Source: Ardenticatenaceae bacterium (lineage in GTDB: Bacteria; Chloroflexota; Anaerolineae; Promineifilales; Promineifilaceae). From it: a DNA stretch of 63,481 nt. The notes under the pieces were generated by a model. It was not told the DNA's origin. It saw only the letters and a list, made by a program, of their open reading frames with translations, and did no database searches. Position numbers and translations under genes: made by a program. The stretch is from assembly GCA_020634415.1 (NCBI GenBank), contig JACKBT010000027.1:1-63481 (forward strand), in the 5' to 3' direction. The stretch's first letter is position 1. Each line of letters begins with the position of its first letter. Shown here piece after piece: positions 18,074-26,571 of the stretch.

Positions 18074-19795
18074 TTAGTGATTCCCGTGTGCCACAAAATC
18101 ACCCGATTTGCCCGTTAAAAAGTCAAAATCAGCCCCTTTGTCGGCTTGCTGCACATGTTCGAGGAACATGCTGACGTAGCCGCGTTCCATGAAGGGTGGC
18201 CGCGCTTGCCATTTGGCACGACGGCGGGCCAGCTCCTCGTCGGATACATCTAAATGGAGGCGGCGGTTGGGGACATCTAGCTCGATCATGTCGCCGTTTT
18301 GCACGAGGGCCAGTGTGCCGCCAACGGCCGATTCCGGGGCCACGTGTAACACCACTGTGCCAAAAGCTGTGCCACTCATACGGCCGTCTGAAATCCGTAT
18401 CATATCGCGCACACCCTCCTTCAAAATCTTGGGCGGCAAACCAAAATTGCCCACTTCTGGCATCCCAGGGAAGCCCTTCGGCCCCACCTGCTTCAATACC
18501 AACACACAATCCTTGTCCACGTCCAAATCGGGGTCATCAATGCGGGCGTGGTAATCGTCAATATCCTCAAACACCACAGCGCGGCCACGATGCTGCATCA
18601 GTTCCGGCGTAGCGGCGGAGGGCTTGATGACCGCGCCATCTTCGGCCAGATTGCCGCGCAAAACAGCAATGCCGGCCTTTTCGATGAGCGGCTGGCTGAT
18701 GGGGGCGATGACTTCGCGGTTGTAACACGGTGCGCCCGCTGTATTTTCGGCCACACTCTTGCCCGTCACTGTGATCGCATCCATGTGCAAATGCTCTTTC
18801 ATCTCTTGAATGACAACGGGCAAACCGCCAGCGTAGTAGAAATCTTCCATCAAATATTGGCCGGAAGGCATGAGATTGACCAGCAGCGGCAGGTCACTGC
18901 CCAGGCGGTCAAAGTCGTCTAGCGCCAGTTCCACGCCAATGCGGCCGGCAATAGCCATCAGGTGAATGACAAAATTGGTGGAGCCGCCTACAGCCGCATT
19001 GATTTTGATGGCGTTTTCAAAAGCCTCGCGGGTCAAAATCTGGGAGAGGCGCAAATCTTCCTTGACCATCTGCACGATGCGGTTGCCGCTGAGGTGGGCC
19101 AGACGGCGGCGGCGGGAATCGGCGGCGGGAATGGCGGCGGCGCCAGAAAGGGTTAGGCCGAGGGCTTCGACCATGCAGGCCATGGTGGAAGCGGTTCCCA
19201 TTGTCATGCAGTGGCCATCGCTGCGGGACATGCAGCTTTCGGCTTCCTGGAACTCTTCCACCGTCATCACCCCAGCGCGGATGTCGGCATCGAATTTCCA
19301 CACATCTGTGCCGGAGCCGATGTCGCGGCCGCGATATTTGCCATTGAGCATGGGACCGCCGTTGACGACGATGGTGGGCAGGTCTACGCTGCACGCGCCC
19401 ATGAGGGTGGAGGGGGTGGTTTTGTCGCAGCCGGTGAGGAGGACGATGCCATCGAGCGGATTGGCGCGGATGGTTTCTTCGACATCCATGCTGGCGAGGT
19501 TGCGGTAGAGCATGGTGGTGGGGCGCATGAGGATTTCGCCGAGGGACATGACGGGGAATTCGAGGGGGTAGCCGCCCGCTTCGTACACGCCGCGCTTGAC
19601 CATTTCGGCCAAAATGCGGAAGTGGCCGTTGCAGGGGGTGAGGTCGCTCCAGGTGTTGCAGATGCCGATGACGGGACGGCCGTCGAAGAGATGATCGGGG
19701 TAGCCCTGGTTTTTAGTCCAACTGCGGTGGGTGAAGCCGAGTACGTCGTGGCTGCCAAACCAGTGGTGGCTGCGGAGGGGTTTTTGTTCGCTCAT
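18074..19795 (-). CDS. IlvD/Edd-family dehydratase, pentonate (arabinonate/xylonate) dehydratase-like
   Basis: The protein has 573 aa and the ATG follows AAGGAG at 19799-19804. The family dehydrates dihydroxy acids with an Fe-S cluster whose cysteines lie in ICNTWSDLTPCNGHF near 46-58, LTGCDKTTPSTLMGA near 120 and SDGHCMTMGTASTMACM near 190. The opening (HHWFGSHDVLGFTHRSW), the long conserved RRRRLAHLSGNRIVQMV and the ending match sugar-acid dehydratases acting on L-arabinonate or D-xylonate more closely than the amino-acid enzyme IlvD. No other pentose-acid genes are nearby, so the substrate is inferred from the subfamily only. Confidence 0.88.
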   Translation of the reverse strand: MSEQKPLRSHHWFGSHDVLGFTHRSWTKNQGYPDHLFDGRPVIGICNTWSDLTPCNGHFRILAEMVKRGVYEAGGYPLEFPVMSLGEILMRPTTMLYRNLASMDVEETIRANPLDGIVLLTGCDKTTPSTLMGACSVDLPTIVVNGGPMLNGKYRGRDIGSGTDVWKFDADIRAGVMTVEEFQEAESCMSRSDGHCMTMGTASTMACMVEALGLTLSGAAAIPAADSRRRRLAHLSGNRIVQMVKEDLRLSQILTREAFENAIKINAAVGGSTNFVIHLMAIAGRIGVELALDDFDRLGSDLPLLVNLMPSGQYLMEDFYYAGGLPVVIQEMKEHLHMDAITVTGKSVAENTAGAPCYNREVIAPISQPLIEKAGIAVLRGNLAEDGAVIKPSAATPELMQHRGRAVVFEDIDDYHARIDDPDLDVDKDCVLVLKQVGPKGFPGMPEVGNFGLPPKILKEGVRDMIRISDGRMSGTAFGTVVLHVAPESAVGGTLALVQNGDMIELDVPNRRLHLDVSDEELARRRAKWQARPPFMERGYVSMFLEHVQQADKGADFDFLTGKSGDFVAHGNH

Positions 19796-19812
19796 GATTA
19801 CTCCTTTGTGGG

Positions 19813-19877
19813 GGGCTGGAGACTAGAGACTGGAGATTGGTTGACTTCTAGCCTCCAGTCTCTAGTCTCTAGTCTCC
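19813..19877. repeat. Heptamer hairpin element family B, copy 2
   Basis: GGCTGGAGACTAGAGACTGG units and complementary CCAGTCTCTAGTCTCTAGTC units flank a short loop. The element lies in the leader between the divergent dehydratase and metallopeptidase genes. Confidence 0.8.
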
Positions 19878-19942
19878 GACTATTTTCTGGACGAGTATAA
19901 GCCAGCCTGTTAGTTTTTGCCCGTAGCTGATATAGTTTGGGC

Positions 19943-20323
19943 ATGTTGAATTTGACCCCTGATGAGTTTGAGCAGTTGGTGGCGGAGGCGGTGGATAGTT
20001 TGCCACCTTTCTTTTTGGAAAAGATGCAGAATGTGGAGATTTTGGTGATGGAGCGGCCAACGGCCGATATGCTGCATCGCACGGGAACGCGACAAGGCCA
20101 TTTGCTGTTGGGGCTGTATGAAGGTGTGCCGCTGACCAGGCGGACATCGGGTTATAATTTGATTACGCCAGATGTGATTTGGATTTTTCAACGGCCGTTG
20201 CAACAAGTCGCTGGCACAGATTTAGACATCTTGCGTGAACGCATCCGCCACACGGTCATCCACGAAATTGCGCATCACTTTGGCATCAGCGATGAGCGGT
20301 TGATTGAGTTGGGGGCTTATTAG
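19943..20323 (+). CDS. Minimal zincin metallopeptidase family protein (HExxHxxGxxD)
   Basis: The protein has 126 aa from the ATG at 19943 (a TTG at 19937 is possible). Zinc ligands are in HEIAHHFGISD near the C-terminus, the HExxHxxGxxD pattern of the short MMP-type zincins (PF06262). The N-terminal TPDEFEQLVAEAVDSLPPFF is also typical. Proteolytic activity of this family is mostly presumed. A TATAGT box at 19931-19936 lies six bases before the ATG, so the transcript is probably leaderless. Confidence 0.85.
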   Translation: MLNLTPDEFEQLVAEAVDSLPPFFLEKMQNVEILVMERPTADMLHRTGTRQGHLLLGLYEGVPLTRRTSGYNLITPDVIWIFQRPLQQVAGTDLDILRERIRHTVIHEIAHHFGISDERLIELGAY

Positions 20324-20371
20324 GGGAGATTGGAGACTGGAGATTGGAGACTGGTCAATCTCCAATCTCCA
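20324..20371. repeat. Heptamer hairpin element family B, copy 3
   Basis: GGAGATTGGAGACTGGAGAT and the complementary CAATCTCCAATCTCC form a stem directly after the metallopeptidase stop codon, between two convergent genes. It could act as a terminator, although no T-run follows. Confidence 0.8.
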
Positions 20372-20396
20372 AAATCGCTAAGTTCAGAAGGAGAAT

Positions 20397-21833
20397 TTAT
20401 AGTTCGCCAAAGACAAGGCCAAACTGTCCCGTGTCGGTCTGAACGATGGCGTAGTATTGTGTGCCGTGATTGTTGAGGAAGATGTAACGGCCGTGTGTTC
20501 CCTCCGGAAAACTTCGCGTAGACAGCAAATCAAATCCATCATCAGAAAACTGCAAAATCTGATTATCGGTGGCCTCTGGAATAAGCAGGATGTTGCCAGC
20601 CGCTGCCGAGTGGGTGAGGGCGATGATTTTTTGGGGCGTGTCGAAGAAGTTGCCCAGCAGTACCATATCATTTTGGCGCTGATCGGCCAGCCGCCAGATA
20701 TGACCGCAGCCGGTGAAGGCGAAACGGCCGTCTTCGCTCAACCACACCTCGCCGCAGGTATCCGCCTTGTCGCCCGAATCGTACATGAATTGGGGTGTGC
20801 CGCGAGTGATGTCTATCTTTTCCAGCCGCCCTGGTTCTGGGCCGCGTGTTGTGCCGTAGAGGGAACGGCCGTCGGGGGCCAAGCGCAAAACATAATTGGG
20901 CGCAGATGACGGTAATGTGATGCTGGTCAAATCTGGTTGCCCCAGAACTGCTGTGGTCAATGAATTGGGAGGCACAAATGCGTAAAGCTGATCCTCTCCC
21001 TGCAAAATTAACTCGGCTGCGTTTGCAATGCCCTCTTGTTGCCGTTCCGGTTGCCCTGACGACAAATTCATGTAGCTGACATCATTTTCCTGGCTAACAG
21101 CGGCATAAAGGCCACTGTGGCTGAGTGCAACGGCCGTTGGCCCACCATCCAATTCGATAACTGTGTCACGATGAATGGTTGGATTATAAGCATGAAGAAG
21201 CGGCGGGTCTGAGGAAATCATAACAAGCTGATTGTCCAGGGGATCGTATTCGGCATCTACAACGGCAAAGTCCCAGATGGTGACTGTTTCGCGTGTGTAT
21301 TCAACGATCTGTTTCGTGGCTGTAGACACAGGTACTGCGGATATAGGATTAAAGGATGAGTCAAAGCGGTCAAAGAGGAAGGACAGCCCTGAAAATAGAC
21401 CAATTATGAGGCAGCAAACTAGGAGCAGCATCAGAGCACAGCCGATGCTGAGAACGCGGCGGGTACGGGAAAACGGCCGTTGCCGTTCTCTTCGTCGGGG
21501 AATTGGAGCAGGACGGGGCAGGTTTGGCTGTAGATGGGGGTGTTCTGGTTCTGGTTCTGGTTCTAGCTCAATGACTTCGTGGGGATCGGGCACGGTGACA
21601 GGGTGTAAGACCAGTTCGGCATCAGGGGGCAGGTTGAGGGTGGTGAGGGGTTGGTCATCGGGGATGGGGTTGTTGTGGTGGGTGGCGTAGTAGGCAACGG
21701 CCGTTCCCGCTTCATCCCGTCGTGGCAGCACAATCTTCGCCGCCAATGCCGGCAGCAGCCGCCGCAGCGTCACCTGCTCCGACACCTCAATCGGCTGGCG
21801 TGTGCCATTGGGTAAAACAATGATGATCTTCAT
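20397..21833 (-). CDS. Ubiquitin-like (YukD/EsaB-type) domain, single TM and beta-propeller-like exterior
   Basis: The protein has 478 aa. Residues 1-80 look like a beta-grasp ubiquitin-like domain of the YukD/EsaB kind (IIVLPNGTRQPIEVSEQVTL ... PLTTLNLPPDAELVL). A proline/glutamate linker and a basic cluster (RRRERQRPFSRTRR) precede one membrane helix at about 128-150 (SIGCALMLLLVCCLIIGLF). Residues about 180-478 contain repeated short beta motifs (VAVDAEYDPLDN, GPTAVALSHSGLYAAVS, VWLSEDGRFAFTG) that suggest a propeller of six or so blades outside the membrane. The positive-inside rule places the ubiquitin-like domain in the cytoplasm. No type VII secretion genes are in the window. I recognise the parts but not a named family. 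Confidence 0.7.
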   Translation of the reverse strand: MKIIIVLPNGTRQPIEVSEQVTLRRLLPALAAKIVLPRRDEAGTAVAYYATHHNNPIPDDQPLTTLNLPPDAELVLHPVTVPDPHEVIELEPEPEPEHPHLQPNLPRPAPIPRRRERQRPFSRTRRVLSIGCALMLLLVCCLIIGLFSGLSFLFDRFDSSFNPISAVPVSTATKQIVEYTRETVTIWDFAVVDAEYDPLDNQLVMISSDPPLLHAYNPTIHRDTVIELDGGPTAVALSHSGLYAAVSQENDVSYMNLSSGQPERQQEGIANAAELILQGEDQLYAFVPPNSLTTAVLGQPDLTSITLPSSAPNYVLRLAPDGRSLYGTTRGPEPGRLEKIDITRGTPQFMYDSGDKADTCGEVWLSEDGRFAFTGCGHIWRLADQRQNDMVLLGNFFDTPQKIIALTHSAAAGNILLIPEATDNQILQFSDDGFDLLSTRSFPEGTHGRYIFLNNHGTQYYAIVQTDTGQFGLVFGEL

Positions 21834-21878
21834 CCTGGTTATTGTACGTTTGTTTGGGGAAATCGGGTGCTAAACTGC

Positions 21879-21998
21879 CTAGTGCAGTTTGGCTCAAATA
21901 GGCCAACAGTTTTGTAGAACGATTTGGAAAATCGTTCACCCGCGATTTGGAAAATCGCGCCACAAAATTGCGGGTGAACTTAAGCCTTTCTGCACTAG
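21879..21998. repeat. Palindromic element family A variant, copy 3, overlapping a stop codon
   Basis: Terminal inverted repeats CTAGTGCAG (21879) and CTGCACTAG (21990) enclose GTAGAACGATTTGGAAAATC and GCGATTTGGAAAATCGC. The right end overlaps the TAG stop codon of the response regulator (21995-21997). Confidence 0.78.
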
Positions 21999-22693
21999 TC
22001 TGCCGCCAGCCGATAACCGATACCGGGCACAGTTAGAATCAACGTGGGGCGGCTGGGGTCGAGTTCAACCTTTTCGCGTAAGCGGCGAATGTGAACGTTG
22101 ACGGTGCGTTCACTTTCCACACCCAGGTCATCCTCCCACACCGCCTGCAAAATCTGGCTGCGGCTGAGGGCTTGTCCGCTGTGCCGCGCCAGAAAAACGA
22201 GCAGGCGGAACTCCGTGGGTGTGAGGGCAATGCTTTCCGCGCCCCGTTCCACTTTGCCCCGTCCCAAATCAATCACCAGATCGCGCACAAAAAGATGGTC
22301 GGCATCGGCGGCGGAAAGTTCGCCGTAGGCGCGGCGCAGGTGGGCGCGAATGCGGGACAGGAGTTCGCGCAGGCTGTAGGGTTTGGTCAGGTAATCGTCA
22401 GCACCCATTTCCAGCCCCAACACTTTGTCCATCTCCTCGCCCTGCACGGTGAGCATGATGATGGGCTGGCGCAGTTTGAGCTGGCGCATCTGGCGGCAGA
22501 AGTCGAAGCCGGAACCATCGGGCAGGCGCACATCGAGCAAGATGAGATGGGGGTGCTGTTGTCGGGCGAAGGTGATGCCGGCCTGGCCGTGATGATGCCA
22601 GGTGGTGGCATACCCCGCTTGTTGCAGGCCGTCCTGGAGGCTTTGGGCAACGGCCGTATCGTCTTCAATAATCAAAATATGCTGTTTCGTCAC
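21995..22693 (-). CDS. OmpR/PhoB-type response regulator
   Basis: The protein has 232 aa from the GTG at 22693, which puts HILIIEDD at the N-terminus; the open frame to 22792 only translates a family B repeat. The receiver domain has the acidic pair (EDD near 8-10), the phospho-acceptor Asp in LILLDVRLPDGSGF near 52, the conserved Thr in MLTVQGE and Lys in TKPYSLREL. The C-terminal winged helix has LTPTEFRLLVFLARHSGQ and TVNVHIRRLREKVELDP. No histidine kinase is adjacent, so it is an orphan here. Its last codons end in a stop supplied by a hairpin element. Confidence 0.93.
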   Translation of the reverse strand: MTKQHILIIEDDTAVAQSLQDGLQQAGYATTWHHHGQAGITFARQQHPHLILLDVRLPDGSGFDFCRQMRQLKLRQPIIMLTVQGEEMDKVLGLEMGADDYLTKPYSLRELLSRIRAHLRRAYGELSAADADHLFVRDLVIDLGRGKVERGAESIALTPTEFRLLVFLARHSGQALSRSQILQAVWEDDLGVESERTVNVHIRRLREKVELDPSRPTLILTVPGIGYRLAAD

Positions 22694-22739
22694 GGTGGGG
22701 ACTATAGTGGGCGGCGGGGGGATTGTCAATGAGTGGGGG

Positions 22740-22787
22740 TTGGAGATTGGAGATTGGGCCAGTCTTGAAGATTGGCCCAATCTGAAA
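22740..22787. repeat. Heptamer hairpin element family B, copy 4
   Basis: GGAGATTGGAGATTGGGCC and GGCCCAATCT form a stem between the metzincin gene and the response regulator gene, both on the minus strand. It may end the metzincin transcript. Confidence 0.7.
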
Positions 22788-22809
22788 ACCACTATTTACG
22801 AACGGTCAC

Positions 22810-25800
22810 TTAACGCCTTATAACGGGTAAGTAGATGAAAGTATAACCTGCCGGATTGTCCCACACATTGCCAATGGAGAGGGTGACAGGCAGGGTGATT
22901 TCCTGCGTGCTGCCTTGTCCATTGCTGGCGGTGATGGTGACGTGGGCGGCGTAGCTCTTATTGGCGTTGAGGCCAGTTGGATCGGCCATGAAGGTGATCT
23001 CTTCCGGGGCGGAGCCATTGTAGCTGCTCATGGTCAGCCAGTCGGCATCTTCGCTGGCGGTCCAGGTGAGATTGCCCAGGCCCATGTTGGCGAAGTGGAC
23101 GGTGGTGGTGTGAACGGCCGTTTCGCCCACCGCCACATGCCAGCCAATGGGATTCGGGCCAATTTGCAGCGAGGCTGCCGGTGGCTGCAAATCATCCTGC
23201 ACAATCACAGTGATGGTCTTGCTGGCCGATAAGCCCTTGCTGTTGGTCGCCGTCAACGTAATCTGGTTCACACCGACGGGCAGGTCGGTGATGTCCAACA
23301 CCGCGCCTGTGCCTAACTCGCCATATTGGTTGCTCCACACCAGGTTGGCCGGGTCTACGGTGCCATCCTGATAATCGGCCGCTTCACCCATGAAGTTGAT
23401 AAGCTGGCCCCAGGTAACAACGGCACCATCGCCAGGGTTATGGATGCTGGGCATGGGGGGCTTGTTAGCTACAGTGAAGGGAGCAGAGTCAGCCGAGCCG
23501 CTGTTCACGCCATCGCTGGCTACGACGCGGAAGATGGTGCTGCCGCCGCCCAGGAAGTTGGTGTCTACAGGGGTGCTGCTGCCTTCAACGCCCATCACAT
23601 AGGGCGAGAACGTACTGCCGCCATCCTGGCTGAAGAGGATGTCGAAGGTGAGGGGATCGTTGTCAGCGTCAACGGCCGTCCAGTTCACCGTCACCGTCCC
23701 TGTTACCGGGTTACTGCCACTGACCACCGCCACATTGTTCACCACAGGCGCGTTGGCACTCACTGGCTCATCAGCCCAGACTGTGTTCGTGCCTGTCTCC
23801 ACAATTTGCAGATGGGTAGTGCCATTCACAAAAGGCACAGCCAACCCAAACGAACGTAAGGTGCTGCCCTCTTCAGCCATCTCGGGCGTGAATGGGTGGT
23901 TAGCCAGAACCTGGTTCTGGGCATTGAGCAGGCGCAGGCTGAAATCGCCGGGGGTGATGACGGGGGTGCTGTTCAGGCTGCTGCGTTGGATGAAGGTCAT
24001 TTTGGCGACGGCCTGTTCCGTCAAAAGCGTGCCGTAGATGCTGAGCATGTCGGCTCCGCTGGCCTGCACGCGGGGGGAGATGCGCAGTGTGCCATCTTGC
24101 CAATCGGGAATGTCGGCGTACAGGCCCATATAGGTGTAGTCACTGACCCATTGATAGTCGCAGTAGCCCATCACATCACGCCAGATGGCACTGGGTAAGG
24201 GCTGTTTGGGCAGGGCCAGGGAAGGATCGCCGCCATCAAACCCCCACATCATGCCCATCTCAATATCACCGCCAAAGTAGGGGCCGATGGCTGAGTCGAA
24301 GTAGGGGAAGTCATCGTCATCGTCGGTGTGACCACACCAGTTGCCTTGTGAAGGGTGCGAACGGCCGATAGCATGACCCAATTCATGAGCCGAATACCAA
24401 TCCGTGTACGCGCCATCTGTGTCCCAAGAGCCAGAACCAGGTGCGCCTGCCGGGCCGCTGGCAACACCATCCCCGCCACGCCCCCGCCCAAACCCGGCAT
24501 CGTCTTGCATCAGACCATAGTAGATGTAGGCGGTACCGTCGGCATCCTCATCGTTGCTTTGCCAGCCGCGCAGCATGTCATTGACAAAGGTCGCGGCGCA
24601 TGAACTTTTTTCTTTGGCACTAAAGTCGTCGCAGTAGCTGTCTGTGCGCATGAGCAGCCCTGTCAGCCGGTTGAAGACAACCCAGTGGACATTGGGGCGA
24701 AAACCGGGCGATGAATCATTGCCGCCACCGGGCGCACTCGCCAGGGGGTAGGTGCGCCGAATCCAGCTAAAGGTCTGGTCAATATCTTTGGTGTGGTGCG
24801 GGGAGTGGGTGAGGTTGTTGCTGTCGGTGTAGATGAAGGAGAAGAACTCAACTTCCAGGCGCGAGGATGGTAAGGGTGAAATGGTGGGCGAGTAGGCTGT
24901 GTTGTCGTTGGGATTGCTTTCTAAGGGCGAGTTGTAGGGGTTGACAACCACCTTGAGTTTGAGGGGGGCGTTTGATTGCACCCAGGAAAGGGGTAGTTCA
25001 AAGATGAAGCTGCCATCCAACATCTGCGGTAAAGGCTGGGTAAACACAATGAGGTGTGTACCGGTGGTGTTGACGGGGGCGAGAGGCTCGCCTATCGGTT
25101 GCAGTGTGAGCGGGTTGACGCGATAGAGAAAGGCGGTGACGTTGGGTACATAGACACCATCAGCCTGGGCGAAGACGCGCACGAAGGTGCGGCGACCCGC
25201 GATGAGAGGCACGCTGTTATTGATGTTCTGGATGGCCTGGGTTACTTCCATGCGGTTGATGGTGATGTTGGTTTGGGGCAGGGCGGTGACGTCGTTGGGC
25301 AGTTTTTGCACGGTGTCATCTTCCTGCCAGTAGATGTATTCGCCATCTGTCTCTAGCTGGAAGACGTTGAGTGTTGTTAGGGGGGAAATCTCGGTGTATA
25401 AGGGGGCGGCGGTGCCACCGGAACGGCCGATCCGAAACAACACCTGCGTATATTCAAAGAAACAGCCGGGGCAGGGCAGGTATTGGCGGCTTTCCAGGAA
25501 GAAAACATGCGAGCCATCGCTGATAATGTTGTAGATGTTGGGTGCATCTGGGCTGGTGCTGGTGTAGATGGGCGAGCTGGTGCCGCCATTCAGATTGTTG
25601 TACCGTACCATCTGATGGTTCTTGGCAATGAAGACATAGTGGGTGTTGACGCAGGTGGTGGTGCAGGTGGTGCGCAAGCCTTCGCTGGCGTAGCTGGTGA
25701 CATTGGTGGCAATGGAAGCCGAAGTCCAACCCGTACCTGACTGGTACTGAGCGCGGAAGAGGGTGCCGCTAAACGTCCAGTAAACATACTGCTCATCGGC

Positions 25801-26424
25801 CGATAATTTTGCGCCATAACCCAGAATGCCATAGCTGGGCGTGGCGGCAAAGTTGTTTTTGTTGATGCGCCAGATTTGGCCGGAGATGGGTGTGGCGTAG
25901 ATGAGGGCGTAGATGTAGTCGTTGGTTTCGGCCAACTCTACTTTGCTGTTGTTGTAGGTGCTTTTGATGGCCGCGCTCATCAATTCTGGCTCGTCGGTGG
26001 CGTTGGCGAAGACGGACTGGCGCACCAGGCCGCTGTCATCGGCCCAGTAGACGTAGCTGCCATCGGCGACGAGGTTGGAGTGGATGTGGTAGGGGTTGCA
26101 CTCCTGCGGCAGGCGTGGATCGTTCTTTTCCAGCAGGGTGCGGATGAGGCCGCCGGTGGTGAAGACGCGGCGAATCAGTTCGGGGTCTTGGGGGGCGGAG
26201 GGGGTGAGGCTGGGTGGCTCGCTGCAGTCGGAGAGGGTGCGCCAGATGATGCGCGGGGCAGCGAGGGTGTAGTAGTGAGCTTCTTTGCTGACCATAATGG
26301 TGGGGTTGTTACCACTTTGGAGGTCGCTTTGATCGGCCGTTGCGCCTGCCATTGCTGTTGTTGTGTAGAGAAAGGGCAGGAGGAGCAATAACCAGAGTAA
26401 TCGGACTTTATAAAGATGTTTCAT
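22810..26424 (-). CDS. Secreted metzincin-like zinc protease with propeller, Ig-like and BACON-like domains
   Basis: The protein has 1204 aa from the ATG at 26424, which opens a signal peptide (HLYKVRLLWLLLLLPFLY, cut near AMAGA); AAAGGAA lies upstream. Residues about 60-400 carry propeller-like motifs (SYVYWADDSG, QYVYWTFSG, EYIYWQEDD). RMEVTQAIQN near 415 opens an adhesion-like module. The zinc motif HELGHAIGRSH (HExxHxxGxxH) is near 678 with a Met-turn candidate DVMGYC near 748, the metzincin signature. Ig/PKD-like domains follow and a BACON-like domain (LTWTASEDADWLTMSS) is near 1120. The protein ends TFIYLPVIRR. It is probably an extracellular protease; substrate unknown. Confidence 0.82.
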   Translation of the reverse strand: MKHLYKVRLLWLLLLLPFLYTTTAMAGATADQSDLQSGNNPTIMVSKEAHYYTLAAPRIIWRTLSDCSEPPSLTPSAPQDPELIRRVFTTGGLIRTLLEKNDPRLPQECNPYHIHSNLVADGSYVYWADDSGLVRQSVFANATDEPELMSAAIKSTYNNSKVELAETNDYIYALIYATPISGQIWRINKNNFAATPSYGILGYGAKLSADEQYVYWTFSGTLFRAQYQSGTGWTSASIATNVTSYASEGLRTTCTTTCVNTHYVFIAKNHQMVRYNNLNGGTSSPIYTSTSPDAPNIYNIISDGSHVFFLESRQYLPCPGCFFEYTQVLFRIGRSGGTAAPLYTEISPLTTLNVFQLETDGEYIYWQEDDTVQKLPNDVTALPQTNITINRMEVTQAIQNINNSVPLIAGRRTFVRVFAQADGVYVPNVTAFLYRVNPLTLQPIGEPLAPVNTTGTHLIVFTQPLPQMLDGSFIFELPLSWVQSNAPLKLKVVVNPYNSPLESNPNDNTAYSPTISPLPSSRLEVEFFSFIYTDSNNLTHSPHHTKDIDQTFSWIRRTYPLASAPGGGNDSSPGFRPNVHWVVFNRLTGLLMRTDSYCDDFSAKEKSSCAATFVNDMLRGWQSNDEDADGTAYIYYGLMQDDAGFGRGRGGDGVASGPAGAPGSGSWDTDGAYTDWYSAHELGHAIGRSHPSQGNWCGHTDDDDDFPYFDSAIGPYFGGDIEMGMMWGFDGGDPSLALPKQPLPSAIWRDVMGYCDYQWVSDYTYMGLYADIPDWQDGTLRISPRVQASGADMLSIYGTLLTEQAVAKMTFIQRSSLNSTPVITPGDFSLRLLNAQNQVLANHPFTPEMAEEGSTLRSFGLAVPFVNGTTHLQIVETGTNTVWADEPVSANAPVVNNVAVVSGSNPVTGTVTVNWTAVDADNDPLTFDILFSQDGGSTFSPYVMGVEGSSTPVDTNFLGGGSTIFRVVASDGVNSGSADSAPFTVANKPPMPSIHNPGDGAVVTWGQLINFMGEAADYQDGTVDPANLVWSNQYGELGTGAVLDITDLPVGVNQITLTATNSKGLSASKTITVIVQDDLQPPAASLQIGPNPIGWHVAVGETAVHTTTVHFANMGLGNLTWTASEDADWLTMSSYNGSAPEEITFMADPTGLNANKSYAAHVTITASNGQGSTQEITLPVTLSIGNVWDNPAGYTFIYLPVIRR

Positions 26425-26487
26425 ACAAAGTAGTTCCTTTTTGTTTGCTGTAGGATTTGTTCTAGGAACGTAGTTTAGGGAAACGGC

Positions 26488-26515
26488 CGTCCAAAAAGCG
26501 TCCAAAATCCGTCCA
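26488..26515 (-). promoter_or_regulatory. Three perfect CGTCCA direct repeats at an 11-bp period
   Basis: CGTCCA starts at 26488, 26499 and 26510, exactly 11 bases apart. Read on the minus strand it is TGGACG three times, followed after ten bases by TAAACT (26477-26472), a possible -10 for the metzincin gene. Evenly spaced 11-bp repeats just upstream of a -10 are the arrangement recognised by SARP/BTAD-type activators. The site also lies 21 bases upstream of the hydrolase promoter on the other strand. Confidence 0.6.
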
Positions 26516-26535
26516 GCAGCATCCGTTTTGGCCGT

Positions 26536-26563
26536 TTGCTCAATTAATTGGCCTCTCTATAAT
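26536..26563 (+). promoter_or_regulatory. Sigma-70-like promoter of the lipoprotein hydrolase gene
   Basis: TTGCTC at 26536-26541 and TATAAT at 26558-26563 are separated by 16 bases. The -10 ends eight bases before the ATG, so the transcript would have almost no leader, although GGAGG lies at 26566-26570. Confidence 0.6.
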
Positions 26564-26571
26564 TCGGAGGC

